From: an uncultured bacterium
GTDB taxonomy: Bacteria > Cyanobacteriota > Vampirovibrionia > Gastranaerophilales > Gastranaerophilaceae
Reading direction: 5' to 3'
Length of the DNA stretch: 64,000 nucleotides
Assembly (NCBI GenBank): GCA_902776035.1
Contig: CACYOO010000002.1
Span: forward strand, 62,001 to 126,000
The translations under genes were made by a program, and so were the position numbers. The notes under the pieces were generated by a model that saw only the letters and a program-made list of their open reading frames with translations, was not told the origin of the DNA and made no database searches. Shown in pieces: positions 25,534 to 34,811 of this stretch; the stretch's first letter is position 1; every line of letters starts with the position of its first letter.

Positions 25534-27741
25534 ATGAAGAAATTTATAACAGGATTACTTTGTGTTTTATCATTAATATCTATAAACAATGCAGAAGCAG
25601 CAATGACAAAAGAAGCAAACCAATTGTACTATCAAGCTTGCAGGTATGAAAATCAAAACAACTATGAAGCAGCTATAAATTCAATAAAAGAAGCCCTTGA
25701 AAAAAACGGCGATGAGGCAATTTTATATGTAAAATTAGCCGGTTTATATGCTGACATTTGTGATTATGAAAATGCATTGGGAGCATATAAAGCTGCTATA
25801 AAATTAAGACCTGATGATGCATTTATTTATATAAGCATAGGTAATATTTTACAAACAACAGGAGATTTGGAGAATGCATACAATTCTTATATGCAGGCAA
25901 TGGAAATATTTCCTGAGTACAAATATAATTATTTAAATATAGCGAATGTTTTATTGGCACAAAACAAATTTGCACAAGCTATTGATTATTATAACTTATT
26001 TTTGAACGTATATCCTAATCAGGATGAAGCACGAGCAAACCTTGCAAATGCATATTTATACAGCGGTAAATATGCTCTTGCCGTTTCAGCTTTTGAAACA
26101 GCTTATACAGCAAATCCTACTAATTTTAAATATTATGCAAATTACGGATATGCTCTTTTTCAAGAACAAAAATATGCTAATGCAGCAAGTATGTTTGAAA
26201 AAGAACTTGCAGAAAATCCTGACAATTTAAAAGCAAGAACAGATTTAGCCATATCGTATCATAAAATAGGAAAATACGAGCTTTCAAAAGAACAATTTTT
26301 ACGCATATTTGCAATAAAGCCGGACTTTACAGAACTCAGAACATATTATGCAAGTCTTTTAACCGACATGAAACTTTATGATGCAGCAATTGCAGAATAC
26401 AATACTTATATAAAAAGTTTTCCTAATGATGCCTCTGCATATAAAAATCTTGCTTACGTATATAAATGTCAGGGCAAAGATGATTTAGCAATACAAAACC
26501 TTTTGACATCTTTATCTAAAGATGATACCGATTTAGAAGTAAAGAAAGAACTTGCTTTTCAATACCATAAAAAGAACGATTATAAAACTGCTTTAAAGTA
26601 TTATGATGAAATTTTAAAATTAGAACCGAAGAATAATGAAATTTTAGCTAATAAAGCACTTGCCCTTCATGCATTAAAAAGTTATGAAAGTGCAATTGCA
26701 ATATATACAAATTTGCTAAAAGAAAACTCAAATTCAAGATTAAGTAAAAATCTTGTATCTGCCTTAGTATCAAAAGGTGATGAATTACTGGAAAAAGATA
26801 AATTTAATGAAGCAATACCTTATTTCAAAAGAGCTTCAGAAATGGATAACAATCAAAGTTATGCATTTTATGGTTTGGCAAAATGCTACGAATGTTTAAA
26901 AGACAATGATAATGCCAGAGAAAATTATGAAAAAGCCCTAGAAATTGATTCTGAAAATAAATTATATAAATCAGACTATGAGAAATTTTCAGAAACAGTT
27001 TTAGCAAAAGTTTCTCCAAAATTAGAAGAAAATTTAAAATCACAAAATAAAAATAAAAACGAAAACCAAGACGAAAACGAAAATCAAAAAACTGATACAT
27101 TAAAATCTTTAAAACCGGTTCAAGTGTCAGATTTTCCTCAAACTCCTGAACAAATGAAAACATCTGAAACAACTACAAATATAGAAAAATCTTTCAATAA
27201 AACAGAAGAAGCTGCTAAAAAAATAGAAAATACAGAAGTTGCGGAAAAAGCAGAAAATATTGATGCCGATACCCTTATAAAAGAGGGGGATAATCTTTAT
27301 AAATCAGGTAAAAATACAGAAGCAATAGAAAAATATATAGAGGCATTAAAAGTTAATCCTAATGATTTTGTAACAGCATTTAAAACAGGTAATTTATATA
27401 AACTCGATAACAATTCTGAAAAAGCAATTATATATTATAAAAAAGCAACAGATGCCAACAAAAATTATACAGATGCCTGGTTTAATATGGGATTAGTTTA
27501 CGCATCCTTAAATGATTATAAAAACAGTAAAGAATGTTTTAACAAAGTTATATCATTAAAGCCGGATTATGCTTATTCTTATTATGCATTAGCACTTTCA
27601 TACGAAAATGAAAAAAATTACAAAAAAGCCATAGAGAATTATCAAAAGTATTATAATTTAGAAAATGATGATTTAACTAAAAAAGCTGTTGTCAAAAAGA
27701 TAAATGAACTTCAATCAAAACAATTGAGTAATAAAAAATGA
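25534..27741 (+). CDS. Exported tetratricopeptide-repeat protein
   Basis: A 735-aa protein with signal peptide (MKKFITGLLCVLSLISI, cleavage near AEA). A long array of TPR units with the W/Y-G-Y-A-P-type pattern fills residues about 25-490 and resumes in about 590-725. A charged, low-complexity stretch (Lys/Glu/Asn-rich) lies between them. ATG 25534 is chosen because AAGGGGGA lies about 10 nt upstream; the TTG at 25498 has no ribosome site. Such proteins scaffold periplasmic or outer-membrane assemblies. Its stop overlaps the next gene by 4 nt (ATGA). Specific partners cannot be identified. Confidence 0.85.
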   Translation: MKKFITGLLCVLSLISINNAEAAMTKEANQLYYQACRYENQNNYEAAINSIKEALEKNGDEAILYVKLAGLYADICDYENALGAYKAAIKLRPDDAFIYISIGNILQTTGDLENAYNSYMQAMEIFPEYKYNYLNIANVLLAQNKFAQAIDYYNLFLNVYPNQDEARANLANAYLYSGKYALAVSAFETAYTANPTNFKYYANYGYALFQEQKYANAASMFEKELAENPDNLKARTDLAISYHKIGKYELSKEQFLRIFAIKPDFTELRTYYASLLTDMKLYDAAIAEYNTYIKSFPNDASAYKNLAYVYKCQGKDDLAIQNLLTSLSKDDTDLEVKKELAFQYHKKNDYKTALKYYDEILKLEPKNNEILANKALALHALKSYESAIAIYTNLLKENSNSRLSKNLVSALVSKGDELLEKDKFNEAIPYFKRASEMDNNQSYAFYGLAKCYECLKDNDNARENYEKALEIDSENKLYKSDYEKFSETVLAKVSPKLEENLKSQNKNKNENQDENENQKTDTLKSLKPVQVSDFPQTPEQMKTSETTTNIEKSFNKTEEAAKKIENTEVAEKAENIDADTLIKEGDNLYKSGKNTEAIEKYIEALKVNPNDFVTAFKTGNLYKLDNNSEKAIIYYKKATDANKNYTDAWFNMGLVYASLNDYKNSKECFNKVISLKPDYAYSYYALALSYENEKNYKKAIENYQKYYNLENDDLTKKAVVKKINELQSKQLSNKK

Positions 27742-28163
27742 AAATAAAAAAAAATATAATATTTCTTATCTTTATATCATTTTTAACATCCGGCTATATA
27801 TTTGAGCCAAAATTTAAAGCAGGAATAATATTCAACAGAGAGCCATTTAATAAGGCAACCATTGATAATTACGATGTAGAGTTTTATCCTCATGAAAGAA
27901 TATATTGGCTTTTAATGAGTAAAAAACCGTTGAAAGCAAAATTCATAAAATTACAAATATTAAGTTCAAACAACAAATCGGGTTTCACAACATTTGAAGG
28001 AGTAGCGTATACACATATATATCGTTTGAATAGTGATAGCCCTTATTATTTTACTGACTATTTTGTAATGCAAAATAAAGGACATTACTATGTACAAATT
28101 TTTGATTTAAATGACATGCAGCGTCCCATAACACGAGCAGACTTTTGGATAAAAAACAAATAG
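27738..28163 (+). CDS. Uncharacterised exported protein coupled to TPR gene
   Basis: A 141-aa protein with an N-terminal hydrophobic segment (IIFLIFISFLTSGYIF) likely to be a signal peptide or anchor. The remainder looks beta-rich with many aromatic residues (VEFYPHERIYWLL, YYFTDYFVMQNKGHYYVQIFDL). The ATG overlaps the TPR stop (ATGA), implying translational coupling and a shared function at the envelope. No family recognised. It ends back-to-back with the convergent pilin gene. Confidence 0.65.
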   Translation: MKIKKNIIFLIFISFLTSGYIFEPKFKAGIIFNREPFNKATIDNYDVEFYPHERIYWLLMSKKPLKAKFIKLQILSSNNKSGFTTFEGVAYTHIYRLNSDSPYYFTDYFVMQNKGHYYVQIFDLNDMQRPITRADFWIKNK

Positions 28164-28964
28164 TTAGTCGCAAGTATGTCTTGTTTGCCAATTTAAAGTT
28201 ATTGAGTTGTTATTAGGACAAACCTTTTTATTATTAACAGTTTTTAATTTAAGATATTCCATATTACCAATAGTCATAATCCAACGAAGCTGCTGACCGT
28301 CTGCAAAATCAGTAAATGGACTTTCCTCAAGAGCACCTGTAGTTGTATTTGTAACATATTTTATATCGGGCAGATATTCACCTGTTGCTGAATCAACATT
28401 AGGAACATCAAAATAAGTATCACCATCATTAGTTATATAAAAGTTAAAATAATCCATTCCTGCAAGATTAGGACCGTCTAGTCCATTTATATCAAAATAA
28501 ATTCTGCAATAAACCGGCTTAAATGAGCTTGTAACAACTTGAGTTTGAGTATCTTTTACAGCATATAACGGGTTTTGACATTCAGAAACAGCTACAGACG
28601 TACCGTCTTTTAGTGTAAATGCAAATGTTGTATTATCAGATATAGTTTCCGTTAAACAAGAACTAATTGTAGTTCCGCAAGAATGAGGAGATTTCAAATA
28701 ATTTCTAAGCTGCTCACCTACTCTTGTGTTTTTATCAGCTACCTCGTTTCCACCCATAATTTCAGATATAGCACCTTTTTCATTAGCCATTGTCTGTACA
28801 GCTGTTTGCAGCATACCGAATGTACTTTTTACCTTCATTGCATTCTTATCTTCGTCTATATTTTTTGACAAATTTGGTATTGCAAGTGCTGTAGTAATAC
28901 CTACAACTGCAATTACAACAAGTAATTCCGCTAAAGTGAATGCTCTTTTCATTTTCATATTCAT
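28164..28964 (-). CDS. Type IV pilin-like (prepilin) protein
   Basis: A 266-aa protein with a prepilin N-terminus: short basic leader MNMKMKRA, then FTLAELLVVIAVVGITTALAIPNL, with Glu at +5 and a long hydrophobic alpha-helix. The -1 residue is Ala rather than the usual Gly. The globular part has several cysteines (SCGTTISSC, CQNP, VYCRIYF, KKVCPNN, RHTCD), suggesting disulfides as in minor pilins or pseudopilins. No pilus assembly genes adjoin it. The ATG at 28964 is fixed by a good promoter (TTGACC-17-TATTAT) ending 6 nt upstream, with no Shine-Dalgarno. Confidence 0.85.
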   Translation of the reverse strand: MNMKMKRAFTLAELLVVIAVVGITTALAIPNLSKNIDEDKNAMKVKSTFGMLQTAVQTMANEKGAISEIMGGNEVADKNTRVGEQLRNYLKSPHSCGTTISSCLTETISDNTTFAFTLKDGTSVAVSECQNPLYAVKDTQTQVVTSSFKPVYCRIYFDINGLDGPNLAGMDYFNFYITNDGDTYFDVPNVDSATGEYLPDIKYVTNTTTGALEESPFTDFADGQQLRWIMTIGNMEYLKLKTVNNKKVCPNNNSITLNWQTRHTCD

Positions 28965-28970
28965 ACATAA

Positions 28971-28999
28971 ATAATAACATTAATTTTAATAGCGGTCAA
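28971..28999 (-). promoter_or_regulatory. Promoter of pilin gene, leaderless arrangement
   Basis: On the minus strand TTGACC (28994-28999), a 17-nt spacer and TATTAT (28971-28976) are followed by 6 nt and ATG 28964. This is one of the best two-element examples of the leaderless pattern. Confidence 0.7.
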
Positions 29000-29097
29000 A
29001 CATGTAATAAAAGTGCTTCAATCATATTTATTGACAATTCATTGTTTGATATGTTATTTTCGTATGTAAATTCAATAATTATAAGATATTTAATAAA

Positions 29098-30345
29098 ATG
29101 CCTGCAATATCAATAATAATACCTGTATATAATACAAAAATTTATTTAAAAAAATGCCTTGACAGTGTTATTAATCAAACATTTAAAGACATTGAAATTA
29201 TATGTATTGATGATGGTTCAACAGACGGTTCACTGGATATTTTACAGAGCTATGCAAAACAAGATAAGAGATTTGTTATATTAAAACAAGAACATAAGGG
29301 AGCAGGAGAAGCCAGAAATAATGGTATGAATATTGCTAAAGGTAAATACATACAGTTTTTAGATTCAGATGATTGGTTTGAACTAAATATGGTTGAAAAT
29401 ATGTATAACAATGCCGAGAAATATTCAACAGACATTTTAGTATGTTCTTCAAGAAAAGTAGATGATAGCGGAAACATTATAGAAAAAGATAATCCTAATA
29501 GTCCTATAAACTTAGCTTTAACACCTATTAACAAAGTTTTTTGTGCAAGAGAATATAAACAAAACATATTTACGTTATTTACTCCAATATTATGGAATAA
29601 ATTGTATTTAAAAGATTTTTTACATTCAAATAATATTAAATTTTCGAAATTAAAAATTTATGAAGATGTTCCTTTTGTACATAGTTCTGTAATATGTGCA
29701 GATAAAATATTTGTATTAAATAAAGAGTTTATTAATTACAGATACAATAGAGCAGGCAGTTTAGCAAATTTACGTCCAAGCAAAACTATTGAAGTTGTAA
29801 AATCATGTATAGAACTTAAACAATTTTTAGAACAAAAAAATCTTTTTACGGAATTTGAAGATGCATATAATTTAGCTTTAAAAAATCATATACAATCAGA
29901 AATATCTTTTTGTAACAGTGAGCAGTACAAAAGTTTTTTAATATCTCTTAAAGAGCTTATACCTAATGATTGGCAAAAAATACAATCTGCAATCAGATAC
30001 GATTATATAACACTTGATTATTTATATAAAATTGTAGGAAATAAGCGTGTGATGTTATGGGGTGCAAGCTTGTTTATAAAACAAATTTTAGAAAAAGAAG
30101 AAAAGCCATTTAAAAATATTTTAGGAATTATAGATAAAAATAGCGGTTCATGGGGTAAAATGTGCGGAAATTACAAGATATATTCACCTGAAGCTTTAAA
30201 CGAATTAAAGCCGGATAGTGTTATTTTAACCGTTTTATCCAATAATGAAAGTATATATAAAAATTTAAAAGAAGAATTGAAATCCAAATATCCTGAAATC
30301 GAATTAATGAATAACATTTTTGAAAATAATAAAATGGTTATATAA
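29098..30345 (+). CDS. Family 2 glycosyltransferase with C-terminal Rossmann-like domain
   Basis: A 415-aa protein. The GT-A fold occupies about 1-230: ISIIIPVYNTKIYLKKCLDSV, CIDDGSTDGS, GAGEARNNGM and the DxD-type FLDSDDW. The C-terminal part (about 310-400) begins RVMLWGASLFIKQIL and continues LGIIDKNSGSWG, a Rossmann-like nucleotide-binding pattern often appended to capsule and LPS glycosyltransferases. No signal peptide. It stands alone upstream of dnaE, with no polysaccharide cluster nearby. It probably decorates an envelope glycan; donor and acceptor unknown. Confidence 0.88.
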   Translation: MPAISIIIPVYNTKIYLKKCLDSVINQTFKDIEIICIDDGSTDGSLDILQSYAKQDKRFVILKQEHKGAGEARNNGMNIAKGKYIQFLDSDDWFELNMVENMYNNAEKYSTDILVCSSRKVDDSGNIIEKDNPNSPINLALTPINKVFCAREYKQNIFTLFTPILWNKLYLKDFLHSNNIKFSKLKIYEDVPFVHSSVICADKIFVLNKEFINYRYNRAGSLANLRPSKTIEVVKSCIELKQFLEQKNLFTEFEDAYNLALKNHIQSEISFCNSEQYKSFLISLKELIPNDWQKIQSAIRYDYITLDYLYKIVGNKRVMLWGASLFIKQILEKEEKPFKNILGIIDKNSGSWGKMCGNYKIYSPEALNELKPDSVILTVLSNNESIYKNLKEELKSKYPEIELMNNIFENNKMVI

Positions 30346-30374
30346 TATGGTAAAAAAAAGTAAAAACAAAACTG

Positions 30375-30402
30375 TTGTCATAAAAACTTAAAATGATATA
30401 AT
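30375..30402 (+). promoter_or_regulatory. dnaE promoter with near-leaderless transcript
   Basis: TTGTCA (30375-30380), 16-nt spacer, perfect TATAAT (30397-30402). The ATG at 30413 is 11 nt after the -10, so the leader would be only a few nucleotides, with no Shine-Dalgarno. Confidence 0.75.
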
Positions 30403-30412
30403 TTCATGTATT

Positions 30413-33400
30413 ATGACAAAAGCTTATGTTCCACTTCACTTACATACAGAATATTCTTTATTAGACGGAGCAATCAGAATAAAAGACCTTTGCAATTTCG
30501 CAAAAGAAAACGGTTTTCCGGCTGCCGCAATTACAGATCATGGTGTCATGTACGGTGATATGGAAATGTACACAACTGCAAAAGAAGCCGGTATAAAGCC
30601 ATTGCTTGGTTGTGAGTTTTATGTTCATAACGGTGATTTAGAAGAAAGAAACAAAGCAAACAATCCTTGTTACCATTTAATTTTACTTGTAAAAGATAAA
30701 ACAGGATATAAAAATCTTGTTAAATTAGTATCTGAAGCATGGTGTAAAGGAAGATATGTTCATCCGCGTATCAATTTTGAACTTTTAAAGGAACACCATG
30801 AGGGCTTAATATGTTTATCAGCATGCCTTGCTGGAGAAGTTTTAAGAAACCTGTTACGTAACGATTATCAAGCTGCAAAAGAAACTGCCCAAAAATATAA
30901 AGACTTGTTCGGTGAAGACTACTATTTAGAACTTCAAGATCATGGTTTAGATGAACAAAAACAGACTAATCCAGAACTTATTAAATTAGCACAAGAACTC
31001 GGCATTGAACTTGTTATTACAAATGATTCTCACTATTTACGCAAGGAAGATGCTGATATGCATGACACTTTGTTATGTATGCAGACAAATTCAGATAAGG
31101 ATGAGCCGAACAGATTTCATTTTCCAAATAACGAATTTTATGTAAAAACAGCAGAAGAATTGAGAAAATCTTTTTCCTGGATGGAAGAAAATTTGTTTAA
31201 CAAATGTATTGAAAACACTGTTAAAATAGCAGATAAATGCCACTTGACACTTGATTTAGGTAAATCACCTTTGCCTGAATATAAAGTTCCTGAAAAATAT
31301 ACAACAGAAAGTTATTTAAATTACCTTGTTATAGAGGGCTTAAAAAAACGTTACGGAGAGATAACTCCTGAATTAAAAAAACGTGCTGATTATGAGTTGG
31401 GTGTAATCGAGCAAATGGGATTTGCAGCATATTTCTTAATAACGTGGGATTTTATTCATTTTGCAAAAACTCATGATATACCTGTAGGTCCGGGCAGGGG
31501 TTCTGCTGCAGGAAGTGTTGTTGCTTATGCTCTTGAAATAACCGATTTAGATCCGATTAAACATAAGCTGTTGTTTGAAAGGTTTTTAAATCCTGAACGT
31601 TTTACCATGCCCGATATTGATATTGACTTTTGTATTGAAAAACGTGGTGATGTAATAGATTATGTTACTCAAAAATATGGTGAGGATAGAGTTTGTCAAA
31701 TTATAACATTTGGAACTTATGCGGCAAAAGCAGCATTTAAAGGTGTTGCTCGTATTTTAAAAGTACCTTTTTCTGAAAGTAATCGTCTTGCAGCATTAAT
31801 TCCGTCAGAACCGAAAACGCATATTGATGATGCTTTAAAAGAAGGTATGGAATTAAGAAAACTCTATGATGAAGATGCAAAGATAATTGTAGATAAGGAT
31901 AGCGGAAAAGAAGTCAGCATAAGAAAATGGGTTGATTTAGCAAAAGGTATAGAGGGTATAAAAAATAATACAGGTACACATGCTGCAGGTGTAATTATTG
32001 CACCTAAACCATTAGAAGAAATTTTGCCTGTACAACCGTCAAAAGATGGTATAGTTCAAACCGGCTATCCACCTCATGATGTAACAGAAGTTTTGAGCTT
32101 ATTAAAAATGGACTTTTTGGGCTTAAGAAACTTGACTACAATATACAAAACTCTTGCTTCAATAAAGAAAAGAACAGGAAAAGATGTTGATATAAATAAT
32201 ATACCTCTTGATGATAAAGCTGTATATGAAATGCTTATGGCAGGCGATACAGACGGAGTTTTCCAGCTTGAATCAGCAGGTATGAAAAATCTTGTAAAAC
32301 GACTAAAGCCAGATGTATTTGAAGATTTGGGTGCGTTAGTAGCTTTATTCAGGCCCGGACCTTTGGATTCAGGTATGGTTGATGAATTTGTTGACAGAAA
32401 ACATGGAAGAAAAGCCATTACTTATCCTCATCCGTCTTTAGAACCGATATTAAAAGATACTTATGGAACAATTGTATATCAGGAACAAATTATGCAAGTG
32501 TTCCAAGTTCTTGCTGATTATTCGCTTGGACAAGCAGATATGGTAAGACGTATGATGGGTAAGAAAAAAGTCGAAGAAATGGCTAAGCAGAAAGGTAAAT
32601 TTATTGAGGGCTCTGCAAGACATGGTATGGACGCTAAAGACGCTATAGCCCTTTTCGAACAGATTGAAAAATTTGCTTCATACTGTTTTAATCGAAGCCA
32701 TTCTGCTGCTTATGCTTTTGTTGCTTATCAAACAGCTTATTTAAAATGTCATTATCCTGTTGAATATATGGCTTGTTTATTATCAAGCGTTTCTAACGAT
32801 CAGGAAAAAACACAACTGTATATTCAAGAATGTAATAAAAAAGGTATAAAGGTACTACCTCCTGATATTAACAAGTCTTTTTCAGAATTTTCACCTGACG
32901 GTAATAATATAAGATTTGGCTTGGCTTCAATTAAACAAGTTGGAGAAGTTGTTGTTGATTTGATAATTAAAGAACGAGAGAAAAATGGAGAATTTAAATC
33001 AATATACGATTTCTGTAAACGTATTGATACAAAAGCCACTAATAAAAGAGTTTTAGAAGGTTTAATTAAATCAGGTGCATTTTCAAGCTTGGAAAAGAGT
33101 AGAAAACAATTACTGGAAAATATCGAAAACATTGTAAATACTGCAAATAAAGAAGCAAAAGCAAAAGAAATGGGACAGACAAGTTTATTTGCAGGATTAG
33201 AAAATGATGAAGATTTTTCTGTAGGATTTCAGCTCTCAGGTAGTGATGAAGAATTTTCCGATAAAGAACTTCAATCATTTGAAAAAGAATTTTTGGGCTT
33301 TTACGTTACATCACATCCTTTATCTGCAATAATGGATAAAATGGAGTTTTTATGTACGAATAAAATATCTGATATAAAGGATTTACCTGAAGGTAAAAAT

Positions 33401-33901
33401 GTTACCGTATGCGGTATGATAGATGCTGTTAAACAAATACAATATAAAAAAGATGCTTCCAAGTTTTTAAAAATAGTAACTCTTGAAGATTTGTCAGGTA
33501 CAATTGATATAACTTGTTTTCATCAAAAACTAGAACATTTTAATGACTTGCTTGTTCCGGAAGCAAAGGTAACAATAACGGGTAAAGTAAATCATAGAAA
33601 CGAAAATGAAACAGGAATAATGGCAGATGAAGTTAAATCTGTAGATAATGCAAGTATATTTGCAATATCATTGAATAATGATATGTCTTTTGAAGAAATG
33701 GTTGCAATGAAAGATATTCTAGCAAAATATCCCGGTTCCGATCCTGTTATGATAACGGTTACAGATGACGGTAATGAAACCAAAATAATGTCATCTCCCG
33801 CATTTTGGGTAAGTGCAACTAATGATTTAGAATATAAAATAAAGCATTTTACAGGTGATAAAGCAAATATTGAAATAAAATCCATTGAAGAAAAATTATA
33901 A
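30413..33901 (+). CDS. dnaE: DNA polymerase III subunit alpha
   Basis: Replicative C-family polymerase of 1162 aa. An N-terminal PHP domain (VPLHLHTEYSLLDGA, ITDHGVMYG, NDSHYL) keeps most metal-binding His/Asp residues, so PHP activity is possible. The polymerase palm has PGRGSAAGSVVAYAL and the catalytic PDIDIDF. The fingers, HhH (VFEDLGALVALFRPGPL, MVRRMMGKKK) and beta-clamp-binding regions follow. A C-terminal OB fold (about residues 990-1060, NVTVCGMIDAVKQIQ) precedes a small terminal domain. Transcribed from its own promoter with a leader of only a few nucleotides. No epsilon subunit gene is nearby. Confidence 0.97.
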   Translation: MTKAYVPLHLHTEYSLLDGAIRIKDLCNFAKENGFPAAAITDHGVMYGDMEMYTTAKEAGIKPLLGCEFYVHNGDLEERNKANNPCYHLILLVKDKTGYKNLVKLVSEAWCKGRYVHPRINFELLKEHHEGLICLSACLAGEVLRNLLRNDYQAAKETAQKYKDLFGEDYYLELQDHGLDEQKQTNPELIKLAQELGIELVITNDSHYLRKEDADMHDTLLCMQTNSDKDEPNRFHFPNNEFYVKTAEELRKSFSWMEENLFNKCIENTVKIADKCHLTLDLGKSPLPEYKVPEKYTTESYLNYLVIEGLKKRYGEITPELKKRADYELGVIEQMGFAAYFLITWDFIHFAKTHDIPVGPGRGSAAGSVVAYALEITDLDPIKHKLLFERFLNPERFTMPDIDIDFCIEKRGDVIDYVTQKYGEDRVCQIITFGTYAAKAAFKGVARILKVPFSESNRLAALIPSEPKTHIDDALKEGMELRKLYDEDAKIIVDKDSGKEVSIRKWVDLAKGIEGIKNNTGTHAAGVIIAPKPLEEILPVQPSKDGIVQTGYPPHDVTEVLSLLKMDFLGLRNLTTIYKTLASIKKRTGKDVDINNIPLDDKAVYEMLMAGDTDGVFQLESAGMKNLVKRLKPDVFEDLGALVALFRPGPLDSGMVDEFVDRKHGRKAITYPHPSLEPILKDTYGTIVYQEQIMQVFQVLADYSLGQADMVRRMMGKKKVEEMAKQKGKFIEGSARHGMDAKDAIALFEQIEKFASYCFNRSHSAAYAFVAYQTAYLKCHYPVEYMACLLSSVSNDQEKTQLYIQECNKKGIKVLPPDINKSFSEFSPDGNNIRFGLASIKQVGEVVVDLIIKEREKNGEFKSIYDFCKRIDTKATNKRVLEGLIKSGAFSSLEKSRKQLLENIENIVNTANKEAKAKEMGQTSLFAGLENDEDFSVGFQLSGSDEEFSDKELQSFEKEFLGFYVTSHPLSAIMDKMEFLCTNKISDIKDLPEGKNVTVCGMIDAVKQIQYKKDASKFLKIVTLEDLSGTIDITCFHQKLEHFNDLLVPEAKVTITGKVNHRNENETGIMADEVKSVDNASIFAISLNNDMSFEEMVAMKDILAKYPGSDPVMITVTDDGNETKIMSSPAFWVSATNDLEYKIKHFTGDKANIEIKSIEEKL

Positions 33902-33955
33902 ACTAATATTCTAATATAACCATATATATTTTTATAGATTATTTTTATATAAAAA

Positions 33956-33983
33956 TAGACACACTCTTTTTATTGTATATAAT
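33956..33983 (+). promoter_or_regulatory. nadK promoter, leaderless arrangement
   Basis: TAGACA (33956-33961), 16-nt spacer, perfect TATAAT (33978-33983), then 6 nt and ATG 33990. No Shine-Dalgarno. An 18-nt A/T palindrome (33940-33957) abuts the -35. Confidence 0.7.
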
Positions 33984-33989
33984 TATCTT

Positions 33990-34811
33990 ATGGATATGTC
34001 GGAAAATAACAATAAAATCGGTGTGGTATTCAATCCTGATGTGAACAATCCGTATCCGATATTACAAGTTTTAGAACAAACATTGTCAAACAAAGGAATA
34101 AAGCCGGAAGTTATTGCATTAAAAGATATGAAATACGGTTTCGATTTCGTATTTGCAGTTGGCGGGGATGGAACTATTTTACATACAGCAAAATTTTATG
34201 CCATGTCAAGAACACCCGTATTAGGAATAAATCTTGGCAGATTGGGATTTTTATCTCAAATTAATTCTGATGAAATTGAAAATGCTGTAGATAAAATATT
34301 TCAACAAGATTATACAATTGAAAAAAGAATGATGTTAAAATCAGGTGAATATGTTTCATTGAATGATTTTGTAATAAAAGGAATTTCAAGCACACGTTCT
34401 TCACGATTTGTAGTAAATATCGACGGAAAATTTGTATGTGATTACATTGCTGACGGACTTATCATCTCTACACCTACAGGTTCTACAGCATATAGTCTTT
34501 CCGCCGGAGGCCCCGTTTTATACCCTATGCTTGATGCAATTTCTATTGTACCAATTTGTCCGCATACACTCACCGCAAGACCGCTTGTCATACCTGCAGA
34601 TGAAAAAATATCAATTCAAACAGGTGAAGATGAGGAAAATAGTTTAAGTTTAATTGTTGACGGAGCAGATATTATTGAAACAGATAACACTATAGAAATT
34701 GAAAAATCTAAATACACTGCTCATTTAGCTTTGTTAGAAGATGATGATTTTTACTCAGTTTTAAGAAACAAACTTCATTGGGGTATTTCTCCAAAAAGGG
34801 TGCAAGAATGA
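33990..34811 (+). CDS. nadK: NAD kinase
   Basis: Phosphorylates NAD to NADP. The 273-aa protein has the GGDGTIL motif with catalytic Asp, the LGINLGRLGFLSQI block, and the NAD-binding TPTGSTAYSLSAGGP motif. The start at ATG 33990 is supported by a consensus promoter ending 6 nt upstream; MSEN at 33996 is an alternative. The stop overlaps the recN start (ATGA), so the two genes are coupled, a pairing seen in several bacterial phyla. Confidence 0.95.
   Translation: MDMSENNNKIGVVFNPDVNNPYPILQVLEQTLSNKGIKPEVIALKDMKYGFDFVFAVGGDGTILHTAKFYAMSRTPVLGINLGRLGFLSQINSDEIENAVDKIFQQDYTIEKRMMLKSGEYVSLNDFVIKGISSTRSSRFVVNIDGKFVCDYIADGLIISTPTGSTAYSLSAGGPVLYPMLDAISIVPICPHTLTARPLVIPADEKISIQTGEDEENSLSLIVDGADIIETDNTIEIEKSKYTAHLALLEDDDFYSVLRNKLHWGISPKRVQE

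Noticed and set aside
33940-33957. 18-nt palindrome upstream of nadK as an operator
   Set aside because: It contains only A and T; such palindromes arise often by chance in this composition.
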